A stretch of DNA of 64,000 nt, taken from NCBI GenBank assembly GCA_022828595.1, contig JAKGHH010000002.1, positions 73,752,383 through 73,816,382 on the forward strand, in the 5' to 3' direction. The notes under the pieces were generated by a model. That model ran no database searches. It was not told where the DNA came from and saw only the letters and a list, made by a program, of their open reading frames with translations. This stretch comes from Nelumbo lutea. Its lineage: Eukaryota > Streptophyta > Magnoliopsida > Proteales > Nelumbonaceae. The translations under genes were made by a program, and so were the position numbers. Every line of letters starts with the position of its first letter. Position 1 is the stretch's first letter. Below, one piece after another: positions 10,809 to 23,121 of the stretch.

Positions 10809-13800
10809 TTAAGTTTGTGGTAGCCATAATTGTCAAGGTAAATTTCAAAGCAGTTTTCTATATAGTGTAATGAAATAACTTTATATTCTTAGTTGTTTTG
10901 AGATTATAATTATAAAATAGATATTATTAAACTAAAATATTTATTTTGTCTATTTGTATACTAGCTTTTTTTATTATTTTCATATTTGTTAGGGTCTAAT
11001 CCACACACACGTTATTAAATGCTGTCTTGAACTCTCAAAGACTTCAAAACCTAAACCAATATGTCAAAGGAAGAACTTAAAATTTTGTCTATTCAATACA
11101 TTTCTTTACCTATAACAAAAATATGGGTTTCTTTCTCTTTTTCTTCTCATGGATATGTTGATTTTTCATACTTCACAATGAAGTTTATACTTTTTTATGA
11201 AAACTATGAATAATTATTAAGAGAATATGGTTGCTAGTTGCAATGGAACATAAGGAACTACCCTAGGGTATATGATTCTACTTGAGAAAACCCATTCCCT
11301 AGATTTGTCTCGTTCCATTCTCAATGAATTGGCTTTTTGACCAAAAAGAAGAATCAAAACTATGTTGTGAGTTGCTTTTACATGTAAACAAAGACAACCT
11401 TCAATTAATATCAAAGAATTTGGACTACATATTATGTCACATGTAACTGAGTGTGAAAATGTAAAACAAAATGATCATTTTAGAGGGTCATCATTTCCAC
11501 CATCAAAACATTAATATTCTAATAAATCATTATCATTATTAGGTGTTGGGTTCAGTTATGTCTCATGTCCGACAGAAAAAGGTAGGATCCATATCTAGAC
11601 CAAATTTTGATTTGTATCATGTTTATTTCAAGGTTTTTAAAACTAATTCTGATAACGAACTAATTTGGGGTCCGGTTATCGGGTCAAACGGTTCAATTGT
11701 TCGAACTGAATAGATAGCTCGTTCTGACAAAAAATAAAAAATTCAGATAAGTATGAATAAACTCAATGCAGATTTCTCAATTCCACTGCAGACCTGTAAG
11801 CATTCAAAATGTCAAATACTCCCACTCTATGCACCAATGCCCGCCTGTAAATTAGCATCAATTCCGAGCTGGCACCTACCCCAATTCGACTGCTCAAATC
11901 AACGCTTTACAGACTAAACCAACTATTTTGGGGAAAATAACGCTTCTAGGGTAAAACTGAACCGATCACGATTTCCAATTTTTCCGGTCCGACCATCCAA
12001 TCCAGTCTGATTTTGAAAACTATGGTTTATTTTTTAATGCATATCATTAGTAGGGTCCAATCCTACGAAGTAGTAAGTACAGGTACGTAAAATGACCCAT
12101 TCCAATTCATACCAAGTTTGGAAGAGTGACTTTTATAGTCATTATCTCTTCTTCCACTCAGGATTTAAACATGTCAAGACTCCCAAATACTGATTTTAAA
12201 TTCCCATGAAGAATGGAAATGATTTAGATCAAAGATATTAATGGTTTCTTCTTTATCTTTTAACTTTAGGAATTATGGCATCAAAAAGAAATTTAAAATA
12301 AATCATAAGCATTGCTCAATTGATTGGATGTTCTGATATTCTGTTTGGTCGAGGAACAGAGAAAATCAGTGGGGAAATTTCATTCACAAATCATAATTAA
12401 AAAAAAAAAAAGCATAGGTGGAAGCTCGACAAACCATTAATTTTATGAGAAGAACATAAAACATAAGGAAAGATTAAACATAAAACAATAATGAAGTGAG
12501 CAAAGCACCTGGGTTTTTTATCCAAGATTAGAGAATTTGCCTTGCATTATGTAAATCTTCCTATACGTATTTTTCCTTTCTCTTTCCTTTCCCAACAATC
12601 GAACACATGGAATATGGAAATCTTCCTATACGTATTTTTATGTTACATGAGCCAAATTGAAGCAAAATGAGCGTTTGCCAAGCATTATGTAAAGTTTAAT
12701 AAATAGGAATTCTTTGATGTCTGCAAGCCTTTCTGATATAAAATAATATTTTATTAATAAGGGTAAATTGTTGAAACCTGAACTTTCATACACAGTTTGC
12801 AAGTTACACCCCTTCTGCTAGAAAATGTTCAAAATATTCATATAGTGGCTTTGACCAAAATGTTTATTTTTCAAGTTTTTTTTTTACATATGAATTGTTA
12901 CCCAAAACCCTTTTCATCTCTTTTATGGAATTGATTTATTTTTCAAAATTTCCCTTCATACCAGTTGCTCAAAGTTAAAGGTGCAATTGCGTTAGAGAAT
13001 TCTAACATAGGGGTCTTCTTGTGAAAATTTTGGAAATTTTGTATTTTTTTTTTTCTTGTGAAAACCAGCCTCAATAGTAATTGTATGGGTATTTTGGAAA
13101 CTTTATGCTTCTGTTTTAGTTTTAGAGGATTCTAACATAGGAAGTCTTCTTGCAACCGTGTTAGAAAGTTTAGGAGAGGTGATTGCAATGACCAAACTTC
13201 AAGAGAGGTTTCAGCAATTTACTCTATTAATAATATTAACAAGGTCCACGCCTAGGAATACAATATTTAATGTGATGATTGAAGGGATCAAAAAGAAACG
13301 TAAACATTATATCATTGTCTTAAAAAAATATTTTAATTAATAGAAATAGTTAAATAAATAATTTATTAATTTAAGATAGATAGTTAATTAATTTACATTT
13401 AATAGAAACATAATTTATATTAATATCAAAGTTTTTTTTATCTCCAATAACTAATCTAAATTGAATCAATATACCAACTAACTTAACCACATGTAGGTAT
13501 TAATAATCTAAGTGTTTTTCTTCAATATAAACTGTAGTTAGATTTGAGCTTTTTTCAAATAGATCATGAAAGACCAAAGATTGTTTGGTTGAAATATTTT
13601 CCATAGATCTTTTAAAATACTATAAACTCTGAAATACAATTTGCTAATGTGGTGAAAATATGTGCTACATATACATGAAATGTTTTGTGTATAGGCCAGC
13701 AAACCTTTCATTTAACAAATGTGGGACCCACATATACCTTCATATGTGTATATCATACTTATAGGTCCAACATGCAATTATCACAAATGGGCCCCACATG

Positions 13801-14810
13801 CAAGTCCACCTATGCATACCCTACATTTTGGACTTCACAAAACATATATTTTCCTAAGTGGGCCCCATAGATATTGGTTCTATGTTTCGATTGTATATAT
13901 GAATCTACTACTCACATGGAACATTTCTAAAGAAAAGGTTATTCAAACATTTGTTTGGAAAATATGTTTCAATGTTTTATTCAAAATAAGAGAACAATGC
14001 ATGGAAGCTATTATAACAATCAAATTTTCAGATAGAAACAAAAAGATATTAAGCCTTTATTTGTTTCACTATTTTGCCATTTGGCAGAAAATTGTATAAG
14101 CAACATAAGTTTCCATTCTTTTCTTTGTGCCTCTTTCTAAGAACTTTGAGTTCTTATTTATAACAATATTTGGATTTCCATTGTAAATCACTTGGAAATA
14201 AAACGCTCATTGTGAATCATATAAAAACAAAACCCCCATTCCATATTGTAGAAAATATTCGTCCATAGAAAAAAAATAAACATTTTAATTACCTGAAGAA
14301 AAAAACCAAAACAAATGATGAACAACGGTCGTATGCGGATTGTACCTGTCACGTTAATAAATTTCCATTGTTCGGTTGATGTAACCTGTAACCTTTGATG
14401 AATTCTTTGCAAAAGGCAAGAAACATTAGGCCCATGGAGAAGAAAAGAAGAATATGGGAGGACTTACCGCATGTATGATTTTAAAGGTATTAGTAAGATT
14501 GTCCACGGTTCAGTTAATCGAATCATGACACTTTTTTGTAAATCGAATCAGTGGCATCGGTTTTTCTAATTCTCCAAATCGAAATTGAATTTGTACCACC
14601 TTAACTGGTCCATCAGTTTTGGTTTTTGACCGGTTTAGTTCTTCAACTTTTCAGTTTTTTATATTTATAATATATATTATACAAATATATGTATTATATT
14701 ATATAATAAATAATAAATGATATATAATATATTATAAATATTTGAAAACTACATAATATATATAATATATTTATAAATATAATATAAGTATATATAATGA
14801 ATATAGAATT
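10809..14810. other. Non-coding upstream region of unit B
   Basis: No gene is seen. It is homologous to 1278-5716 of unit A with small indels. The largest difference is the missing gene-like island of A (3215-3720), replaced here by a short rearranged joint at 12540-12600 in which cttcctatacgtattttt is repeated. Confidence 0.65.
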
Positions 14811-15119
14811 CCGAAGCCAACGCTATGGCTCAACTTGCAGCAAGTCTAGAGTTCCCTAATGACACAAGTGAACAAACATTCACGGTCAAGTATCGTTATC
14901 TGCCCTCCGGGCAGAAAGCGTTTGCTTGATGAAAGGGAAATCTTTGACAAATAAAGCCTCTAATCACGGGGCTTTACCAAAGCTTAGGTCGGCTTTGAGG
15001 TCCGCTTCCGAGCTTGTTTGAATTGACTGAATCTGAATGAGAGCCCGGAGGATGTGAGTGTTTTGATCCTAGATCCGAGTCTCATGCCTTCCTTTTTTGC
15101 GGCTCTGCCAAAAAGGGGA

Positions 15120-15340
15120 GTATGGGTCTTGATCGTGGTGGACCGATTCACAAACAAAATATGCCCATTTTTTTCCACTGTCCCATCCATATACAGCAGC
15201 AACAGTCGCTCAGATCTTTGTCGATAATATCTTCATTGCATGGAATGCCACACTCAATTGTCAGCGACAGGGGACCCGGTCTTCATTAGCAATTTCTGGC
15301 AGGCGTTTACAAGGGACACAATTTCAAATGAGCTTGCTGC
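15120..15340 (+). pseudogene. Ty3/gypsy integrase fragment inside the mitochondrial insert
   Basis: Translation across at least two frameshifts gives pieces of a gypsy integrase core: WVLIVVDRFT, then ATVAQIFVDNI, then HGMPHSIVSDR, DPVFISNFWQ and a further short stretch. These correspond to the region between the first and second catalytic Asp residues of the family. It is flanked on both sides by mitochondrial-looking sequence, so it most likely travelled to the nucleus as part of the organellar fragment. Not functional. Confidence 0.7.
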
Positions 15341-15405
15341 TTGTTGCTCGTAAGCACTCCACTCGCTGCCTACTCCACTCGTTACCACTAAACGACGAAG
15401 CCAGG

Positions 15406-15477
15406 AGCGGAAGGAGGGACTTGAACCCTCAACCTCAGCCTTGGCAAGGCTATGCTCTACCATTAAGCTATTTCCGC
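15406..15477 (-). tRNA. trnG: tRNA-Gly (GCC), mitochondrial type, in NUMT
   Basis: A 72-nt cloverleaf reads from 15477 to 15406: acceptor GCGGAAA against CTTCCGC (last pair A-C), a D arm TAGC..TTAATGGTAGAGC, anticodon loop CTTGCCAAG with GCC, and a T arm GAGGGTTCAAGTCCCTC. The CCA end is not encoded, as expected. It resembles the native mitochondrial glycine tRNA of plants rather than plastid trnG. In the nucleus it is probably a passenger; the internal A/B box-like sequences might allow Pol III reading, but that is speculation. Confidence 0.85.
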
Positions 15478-15540
15478 CAGCTCCGGTAGTGGCGAAGCAC
15501 TACTGAGCAATTCACGTATCACTTGATACGGACGACTTCT

Positions 15541-16047
15541 GAATCGATCGGTTTGGTTAACCGCATTTTGCGATTCAATTTTCTCGATTCATAGATATTT
15601 ATCAAAGAGAGTCAAAATCTCCCAAGCATGTGCATTGTGACACATGCTCGAGGAAGAGTTAGGGGTGAAAAAGATGGGTCTTTTATGAGTTTCGCGTGTC
15701 TTTTATGAGTTGGGTCTTTTATGCGAAATATCTATGACTTGCCAAACTGACCACAATTCGACCCAACAGGCTTTCAAAAGCCAAGAAGCCCACATGGAAA
15801 GACCCAACCAAATTGGCTTATATAATCTATGCATGGTCTTTATTAAAAAAAAATGAGTTGAAGGAACTAGTGACAAAATCAAATTGATCCCAATCCAAAC
15901 AATATTTTTCGTTATGTATTGTTAGAAAAACTTGTATTAATTCTTTTACCATGTTTATTAGCTTTTATTATGGCTACGTAAATGCTTTTGGCCTTTAAAT
16001 GCTCAAATCCCGAAGCTTATCAAATGCAACTCTGCATACTCAAATAA
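15541..16047. other. Unit B upstream region after the NUMT
   Basis: No gene is seen. Collinear with 5819-6375 of unit A, with small deletions and a duplicated tgggtcttttatg motif near 15675-15725. Confidence 0.55.
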
Positions 16048-16470
16048 GCCTCCTTTCTGCAATTGTCACACCAAGAACTAAAGGAAATAACAAAAACATT
16101 TTGGTTGGAAAATTTGAACATAAATTAGAAATTAAGGGATTGTTTGGTAATGTAGTTTCTATAAGGTGGTGTAGTTGAATCTTTTAAGCCCTATATAGTG
16201 TGGTTAGAATCTCATGTTTTGAACAACACCACATTCCATAAGGTATTTTGTAAAATACCCATATTTTTTACACCTTGTATCCCTTTATAATCTACTATTT
16301 TTATTCAAATCATTATATCCTTTATCATTAAGCCCTGTATTTAAGGCACCCTTTCGTTAAATCTTATATTTAAAGAACAAGATATTCTTTGTGGACTTTT
16401 CTTTAAATCTTATATTTAGATATATCTCTAATATTATCTAATTATTATATCGCACAACAATAAGCATGCT
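16048..16470. mobile_element. 423-bp insertion private to unit B
   Basis: The block is absent from the same place in unit A (6375). It is flanked by the direct repeat AAATAA (16042-16047 and 16471-16476), which is present once in A, as expected of a target duplication. The ends (gcctcctttctgc and aataagcatgct) show no clear inverted repeat, and no open frame is present. Class unknown. Confidence 0.55.
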
Positions 16471-16619
16471 AAATAAAAGTATTTTTATTCGATGGAAATG
16501 AAATATAATATTTAAAATTGACCCAAACATGACACCATTTTTCTTATTCAAGTGGTGGGTCAATAGTTCAACCCTTTAAGTCAAATGGATCAGTTCGTGA
16601 TAAAATAAATAAATACTAA

Positions 16620-18114
16620 AAATAAAAAAAAAAAGATATAAACACAAAAAAAATATTAAAAACATAGTATTTTGTAAAAACTCAATTGGGTGCATCTCTA
16701 ATATTATGTATTCATCATATTTGTGACAAATAAGATTTATTTTTATTAACAATAGAAATAGAATTAAAAATTAAATAAACATAAAAAGAAAACTATTTTT
16801 GCATCAAATCGATGTCAATGGTCCATATGGAGGCAAATTAGGTGGTTTAACTCGAGTTTGAATTAATCTAACTCATAATTTTAGACAGGCTAGCTTCGAT
16901 TTTTGGTCCTCGAATTGGGCCTAAGCCAAGGCTCAGAAGTTTGGCCTTTTTTTTTAATTTTTTAGGTTGAACCCAAGCCTAGCCCTTAAGTAGCTAAAGT
17001 CAAGCCTGATTATATGCATGCATTCATAAATACATCTATAGCACATATTTGCATATATGTACATACATGCAATCATATACATACATTTTATGTTAAATTT
17101 GGTTAAGGGTGCTAATCAACAAAACCAGGTATAAGACTAACCCAAGTGCATAAAATTCCAATGCAAGTTGGGCCCAAGTTGGACAACTCAAGCTTGACTT
17201 TGGTCTAAAGCCTCAGATCCAATACATAGTGTTGGGTCCGGGTTAAGATTAAATTCATCCCAACCTACATGACTTGCACCATAATGGTCCAATCATTTGA
17301 GTAAATGGATTAACAAATGCTAACATAGTTAAACAATAAAATTTTAAAAAACAAAAAGAAACATAAAAAATAAAAATTACATAAAATTCATAGAAATTTT
17401 TGGCACATCTTAGATATTATAAACTTAGTATATCAAACAAAAATAAGTGTAATAAACAAGAATTATTTTTAGAATTAATTATGTAAATGGAGTGAAAATT
17501 TTAAAGTTGTCAAAAAATGAGAATGCTTTTATCAAGTCAAATAGGCCAAAACATGATGTCATAATTATATAATATAAACTCAAAAGATAAATAAAAATAA
17601 AAATATATAAAACACAAAAATATGTCTATAAAATTTGTGCACATCTCTAATATTATATATGTATCATATTAGACAAAAATAAATATGACAAGTAAAAAGT
17701 ATTTTTATTAATAATGAAAATGAAATATAAAATCTAAATCCATCAACACACCATGCTTTAATTATTTATCCTTTTTAAGTGGTTCTAATAAGGATGTTGA
17801 AAATATTAATGTTATTTGAAAGTGCCACATGCAACGCACCTACATATTTACTGGTCATTTTAAAGCATAAATCATTCTTAAAGTATTGATGAACTGATCA
17901 TGCACCATGTGTTCTTTGTTAAGGAAATTGAAAGAAACATGAGACTTCAAAAAAACTTAAGTCAAAACGATAAAATGGTCTCTATAATAACTAAGAAGTC
18001 TTATAAGTTTAATAGATTATTCCATGAAATTGACTCATGGAATGCTTAGGGTCAGGACAAAGTGTTGGAATTCCAAAAATTGGGCAGAGTTGTCGCAAAA
18101 CAATTTGAGGGCCT
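16620..18114. repeat. Extra AT-rich block shared with relic D
   Basis: The block is absent from unit A but the part from about 17215 is homologous to 36955-37850. Motifs such as ccatcccaacctacatgact and catgatgtcataatta occur in both, in the same order. No gene is seen. Either A lost it or B and D descend from a common version. Confidence 0.6.
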
Positions 18115-18513
18115 AGTAGGGGTGATTAGGAAAAACCAAAAAGTCAAATTGAACCGTTGAAACTGAACCAAAATTTTCAATTAACCGAATCGTTCGATAA
18201 ACATATATATTTATTTATATATTATATATATGTATATAATATATAATGTATTATTTATCATTTATAATATAATATTTTATATATTTATAGCTTTATTATA
18301 TATTTATATATTTACTTATAATATATATTATAAAAATAAAAAAAATCAAAAAATCAACAAACATAACCAATGGTTAACTGAACTGATCATCCAGTTAATC
18401 AATTGACTTTGGTTTGATTTCGGTTATTTGTTTTCCAAAAACCAATACTACTAATTCGATTTAAAAAATAGGCCCACCATTCAATTAATAACCAAACTAT
18501 AAACACCCCAAGG
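18115..18513. mobile_element. hAT-like AT-core repeat upstream of the B promoter
   Basis: It opens with tagtaggggtgattagg and closes with aaactataaacacccca, an inverted pair of the TAGGGGTG...CACCCC style, around a TA-rich core with AACC/GGTT shoulders. A related copy in relic D ends aaacacccctag (near 38240), and unit A keeps only the right end near 6550. Confidence 0.5.
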
Positions 18514-19036
18514 GCTAAGTGCCACTACGTAATTTATCTTAAATAATAATATATATCTTATTTAAACCTAGGAAACCAACCAAATATAGGACCGCAATGT
18601 CCAAGAACCAAGAGTTTCACAAAGCAAAATCTATCAGCTTAGACCATTGTCGGTATAAAGAATTTGACACCAATCCATTAACCAAATGAGGATCAGACGA
18701 TGGACTTTTGACAATACCAAGATTCGCCGGCACTTTCGGAGTCCTCCACCAGACAAGGGGCAGTAAAATTAATAGCATCTTGGCACAACCAATATTACGT
18801 TAATAACATCTTGCAGCAAAATTATTAAAACTTCACGAAGTTACTTTTTAGCAACAATATAAACATAACACGCACTCGCTGCACTATTCTCAGATTTTCC
18901 CATTTCCCACCAGTGCACAACATCTTACACCCGATCGTCTTTATTGATTATTCTCTCTCTCTCTCTCTACCTTCGTTTGATCTCTTCGGCAATACCAGTT
19001 CTATATCATCCAAAACCCTAAACCCTAGTGTGTGCA
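18514..19036 (+). pseudogene. Orphan MADS promoter and 5' leader in unit B
   Basis: The sequence aligns with 6556-7040 of unit A, including TATAAA (18858-18863), the leader starting cccatttcccaccagtgcac, a CT tract longer than in A (18951-18968), and aaaccctaaaccctag (about 19015-19030). Homology stops after gtgtgtgcattc at 19036, 80 bp before the position of the MADS start codon. The coding region is absent and the next bases are an unrelated repeat (aaatgatgatgatg). This is a promoter without its gene. Confidence 0.75.
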
Positions 19037-19787
19037 TTCAAATGATGATGATGATAATTGTCAGCAACCAAATGACCTTACTAGTTGAACAATTAACCTA
19101 TTTAACTAGGGAAATGGATTGTGATTAAGACATTAATCACAATGGCTTTTAGGACCGTGTTGTTGGGACACTAAGTTGGGGCTAGATTTAGAGTCGGGGA
19201 AAAAAACTACTACCATCATTCATATATTAAAATTGGGATCTCCTCCCAACAAAAACTACTACCCTGTTCCAACGTGATTTTTATTTTGTATACCTCACCA
19301 TAATAATGCAACCCACCATCAATGAGATGTGTGTGGAGGTGAGGGTCCTCTCACCACATAGCTCACCGTACCTCTTCATCCTCTCTATTCTCACACACTA
19401 GTAAAAGTGTATGTGTTGCACATGACAATATCAAATGATGATGATAATTGTCAGCAACCAAATGACCTTACTAGTTGAACAATTAACATATTTAACTAGG
19501 GAAATGGATTCTGATGAAGACATTAATTCTTTTTTTTCTTTATATTTTGGCCATTTCTGTCTTTACTAACAATAATTCTTATTATTCAAACATATTTTTG
19601 TTTAATATGAAGAATATATAATATTAACGAATGTTCAAAACTTTTTATAAAATTTATAAAAAATTTTATATTTTTATTTTTTATAATTTAATTTATGAGA
19701 TAATAAAAATTACTTATTTACCAAGAGGAAATGCAATTCCAATATATTGTCTGAATATTGGTTTTTAATGTTGTGGTCAAATCAATA

Positions 19788-19828
<41 letters not shown>

Positions 19829-20705
19829 ATATGTGTTATTTATTATTTATTTATAAATATGTTATTTATATTGCATTTTCGTAAACTTCTTATATGACGA
19901 AAATAGTTGAAAAATACTTATATTTTTTGTTTTTCTTTATTTCAACTATTATATATATATATATCATTTATATATAATATATGTGTTATTTATTATTTAT
20001 TTATAAATATGTTATTTATATTGCATTTTTGTAAACTTCTTATATGACGAAATAGTTGAAGAATACTTATATTTTTTGTTTTTCTTTATTTCAACTATTA
20101 TATTTTCTTTTTTTAATAATTTATTATTTATTAATTAAATCGGGCCATATTAGATTTGGATATCCAATATATTGATCATATTTAAATTTGAATCAATATT
20201 TATGAGATATGTTCTGATCTTTGGATCAAATCGAATTCAAATATACCCTGATTCAAATCCGATCTATTTGCATCCCTACCAAACCACTTCTCTACAATGA
20301 CCTAGCTAATTAAACCATTGAACCATTTGACATGATTAGTGGGGCCATGTGTTAGACATTAATGCTCTTTATTTTTTATCCTAATTTTTATCATATTTCT
20401 ATCATTAGTGAAAATAATTCTCATTAATCACATATTTTTTATATGATGAATATATAATATTATAGAATGTACCCAAACATATCTACAAATTTCTACATTT
20501 TGAAGAATTTTATGTATTTTTTTTATTTAATAATGATATCATGTGTTGGTCCATATGACATGAATAATTGAACCACTAACCCACCACTTGGATGGAAAAC
20601 CCTTTTTTTTTCTTTTTTGATTGATCTTAAATTATGTTTTACATTTTTATCATCAATAAAAGTAATTCTTAGTTCCACATTTATTTTTGCACATGGCAAT
20701 AGCAA
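19037..20705. repeat. Repeat block replacing the MADS gene in unit B
   Basis: The block contains a 90-bp direct repeat (19038-19128 and about 19432-19521, gatgataattgtcagcaacc) separated by a displaced piece of the unit's own 3' flank (19140-19430, like 9760-9865). After it comes AT-rich sequence homologous to 25495-26340 of unit C, with internally duplicated words (about 19830-19920 and 19975-20100). No gene is seen. The right joint at 20706 falls inside a hAT-like MITE. Confidence 0.7.
19791..19828. repeat. (CA)n(TA)n microsatellite
   Basis: Alternating CA then TA dinucleotides; the homologous position in unit C (about 25582) lacks the CA run. Confidence 0.9.
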
Positions 20706-21056
20706 ATAAAATGGACCAGGTACAATCCAATCTAATGATTGTTTTGAATCAATTTGGACCAATTCAATTCAATGTCTGGACCGTCTAATCTATTCAAATT
20801 CATTTTGATTTACATTGGTTTCAACCCAAACCTAGTCCATTGACACATATTCTTATCTTATATCAATAGACAAGATATTGGCTTAATCCAACCCAATCCA
20901 ATATAATTTTTTTACGGACGGACCAGGTCCAATCCAATTTAATAAATATTTTGGACCAGATTAGTCCAATCCAATATGTCTTGTTGGTTCATCCAATCCA
21001 TCCAAATTGATTTTGGATTGGATCCCGTCCAATCCAAAACCGGTCCATTGAAACCT
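20706..21056. mobile_element. 5'-truncated hAT-like MITE, unit B
   Basis: Homologous to 8187-8533 of unit A. The left end is missing because the rearrangement joint lies within the element; the right end gtccattgaaaccttt is diverged. Confidence 0.7.
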
Positions 21057-21322
21057 TTAGTGGGTTCTACTCCAATCGGGATGGCTTTTTTACCACTAGC
21101 TGGGGTCGAGGAAATTCAAATCTCTAGAATCGGGGACAAAAAGGGGACGGTATTTGTGTGTGTGTGTATGTGTGTGTGTATGACATGAATTCAAGCTTCA
21201 TTCTTTTATATCTATATATCCAATTCAATTGAAAGCTTAATAAATCAGTATAAAGCTTAGTAAATCAGTATAAAATCAGCATACATATACAAAATTAAAT
21301 GAAAAACCAAAATATATATATT
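21057..21322. other. Unit B 3' flank
   Basis: Homologous to 8540-8782; includes a TG microsatellite at about 21156-21180 that is longer than in A. No gene. Confidence 0.55.
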
Positions 21323-21905
21323 ATTAATAAAAACTAAGGTTCCATTTGGTTTGTGGTCAGAATTGGAATAAAAATTCCTCAGAATCGGAATTAGAATCAC
21401 CTATTCCCCCACAGGTTCCAATCTGCTACCCATGAGTTGATCCCACATCCCTACCCATGACCATGAGTAATTACAGTTGAACATTGGGAACATCTCCCTT
21501 ATCATTCATGGGGAGATGTTCCCAATACTTGCAATGGTGTTCGTGTTCCGTATGTGGATGTGGGAATAATTTGTGGATAGAAAATTCAGAGTTTTCTCCA
21601 CCTGTTTGGTTCAAATGGTAATTGGAATTGTATTCCATAAAATATACATGACTTTCAATGAGGGTTAGGATTGGGTAATTAAAGAGAAATAGGGTTGGGG
21701 GGTTTAAGTCACTTGACTTTTTCTTTTCTTTTTTTGATTGGTTGGAATGTGATTCTCATTGGGAGAGTAGGAATGGCTATTCTCAAAAGGGGGAATGCTA
21801 TTTCACTAGAAGTAGGAATAGGAATCCCACTCCACCAAACCAAACAATTAGGTCATTCTAGTTCCAATTTCAAACGTCCATTCCTTTGAATCAAATGGAT
21901 CTTTA
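21323..21905. mobile_element. TIR repeat F1 with central hairpin, unit B
   Basis: Homologous to 8783-9352, with the same ends and the same central hairpin (ttgggaacatctccc and its complement, about 21483-21525, one extra G in the right arm). Confidence 0.65.
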
Positions 21906-22619
21906 GTTCGTTGGAGTTCAAAATTCCATCATCTTTTCGATTATGGCAAAATTAATGAACACCAAATCCAACTTAAATGGATCAGATTAATTTGTTCTAA
22001 TCTATTTGTTTATGTATTCACTAAAATTTGGAATGTAAGTAGATAGAAGGAAGATGAAAAGTATCAAATTAAAACCATCATACATATATTTCTAGCCATA
22101 AGGGAGATAGCTAGAATAGGAGTAGAGTTGGTTTATAGAAACTAGATTTCAAAACTATGACCATTTTTACCAAAAGAAAAAAAAAAAAAAGATCTGATAC
22201 TAGTACATGGTCCCAACAGCTATTGTAGTTGTACATCCGAAACATTCTCGCATGAAGGACAAGGGAGATGTTCCTCATGTACAGCTGGATTGTAGATGCA
22301 TGACTGCAATGGCTATTAGGACTGTGTTGTTGGGTCACTCTGTTGGGGCTAGATTTGGAGTCCGGGAAAAAAACTACTACCATCATTCATATATTAAAAT
22401 TGGGATCTCCTCCCAACAAATTACATTTACATTGCAAGTAATACATAAAACACTAATTCCATAAAAAACAATATCAACATGATGGACCACTAATAAGGGT
22501 AACTGCATACTATGTCAATATTAGTAGAATTTGATTTTTACTTTTTTGTTGTACTATAGAGTGTAATAAGAATGAAATATTGTAACATATTACATTTACA
22601 TTGCAAGACAAATTCTACC
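21906..22619. other. End of unit B
   Basis: Nearly identical to 9353-10070 of unit A, ending at the same boundary motif before the third unit. No gene. Confidence 0.6.
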
Positions 22620-22654
22620 CTAGCCAAAATATAGGCTAGCCTTAGTGTAGTTAA

Positions 22655-22963
22655 GGTTCGTTTGGTCCGCAGACAAGATCAAAATCGAAATTTGAATCAA
22701 AATCAGATTTTGATTGTTGTTGTTTGATTCATTTGGAGTCAGAATTGGAATCAACTGAAAATTTTGAATTTTTTATTAGTCTGTTTATTATTTTACTGTT
22801 ACATTATTAATATCTTATGAATATATAATTATTCTTTTATTAGTACTTTGTTATTATTACTTTATTAATATTTAATAATTAATTTCTTATTATTTATCAT
22901 TAATTTGTGAATATTTTATTAATATATTTTATTAATATCTTATGAATATTTTATTAATATATT
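22655..22963. mobile_element. Truncated TIR repeat at the head of unit C
   Basis: The 5' part of the element at 36-1277/10106-10808. It is cut within the AT-rich interior (tattaatatatt) and joined to MADS leader sequence. It now occupies the place of the promoter of gene C. Confidence 0.65.
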
Positions 22964-23121
22964 CGTTTGATCTCTTAGGCAATAAAGAAAACAAAAACAA
23001 ACACCAGTTCTATATCATCCAAAACCCTAAACCCTAGTGTGCATTCTTGCGATCTTTTTATTTTAGTTTTCTGTGTTCGATTAATCAATCGGACAATAAT
23101 TTTATAATTTTGGGTTTTGCA

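Larger units (their letters stand above)
14811..15540. other. Nuclear insertion of plant mitochondrial DNA (NUMT)
   Basis: About 730 bp of roughly balanced base composition is set abruptly in AT-rich DNA. It carries a plant mitochondrial-type trnG(GCC) and a decayed gypsy integrase fragment, a combination known from plant mitochondrial intergenic DNA. Comparison with unit A gives both edges: B is collinear with A up to atatagaatt (14810) and again from gaatcgatcg (15541), while about 100 bp of A (about 5717-5818) is missing. It was therefore a replacement-type insertion, as expected from end joining, after the A/B duplication. Identification as mitochondrial rests on the tRNA and on style; a search would settle it. 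Confidence 0.8.
10071..22619 (+). repeat. Segmental duplication unit B (MADS gene lost)
   Basis: Second copy of the unit, collinear with A from the TIR repeat through the upstream region and promoter to the 3' flank. It differs by several private changes: a deletion near 12540-12600, a mitochondrial insertion at 14811-15540, a 423-bp insertion at 16048-16470, an extra block at 16620-18480, and replacement of the MADS coding region by repeat sequence between 19037 and 20705. Confidence 0.9.

Noticed and set aside
15254..15463. 69-codon minus-strand frame over the tRNA-Gly
   Set aside because: It reads through the tRNA gene itself, a common artefact.
14811..15540. Plastid origin of the insert
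   Set aside because: The tRNA-Gly sequence and the gypsy fragment fit plant mitochondrial DNA and not plastid trnG.
18913..19128. 71-codon frame in unit B
   Set aside because: It translates the orphan MADS leader and the foreign repeat after it; no domain and no conservation.
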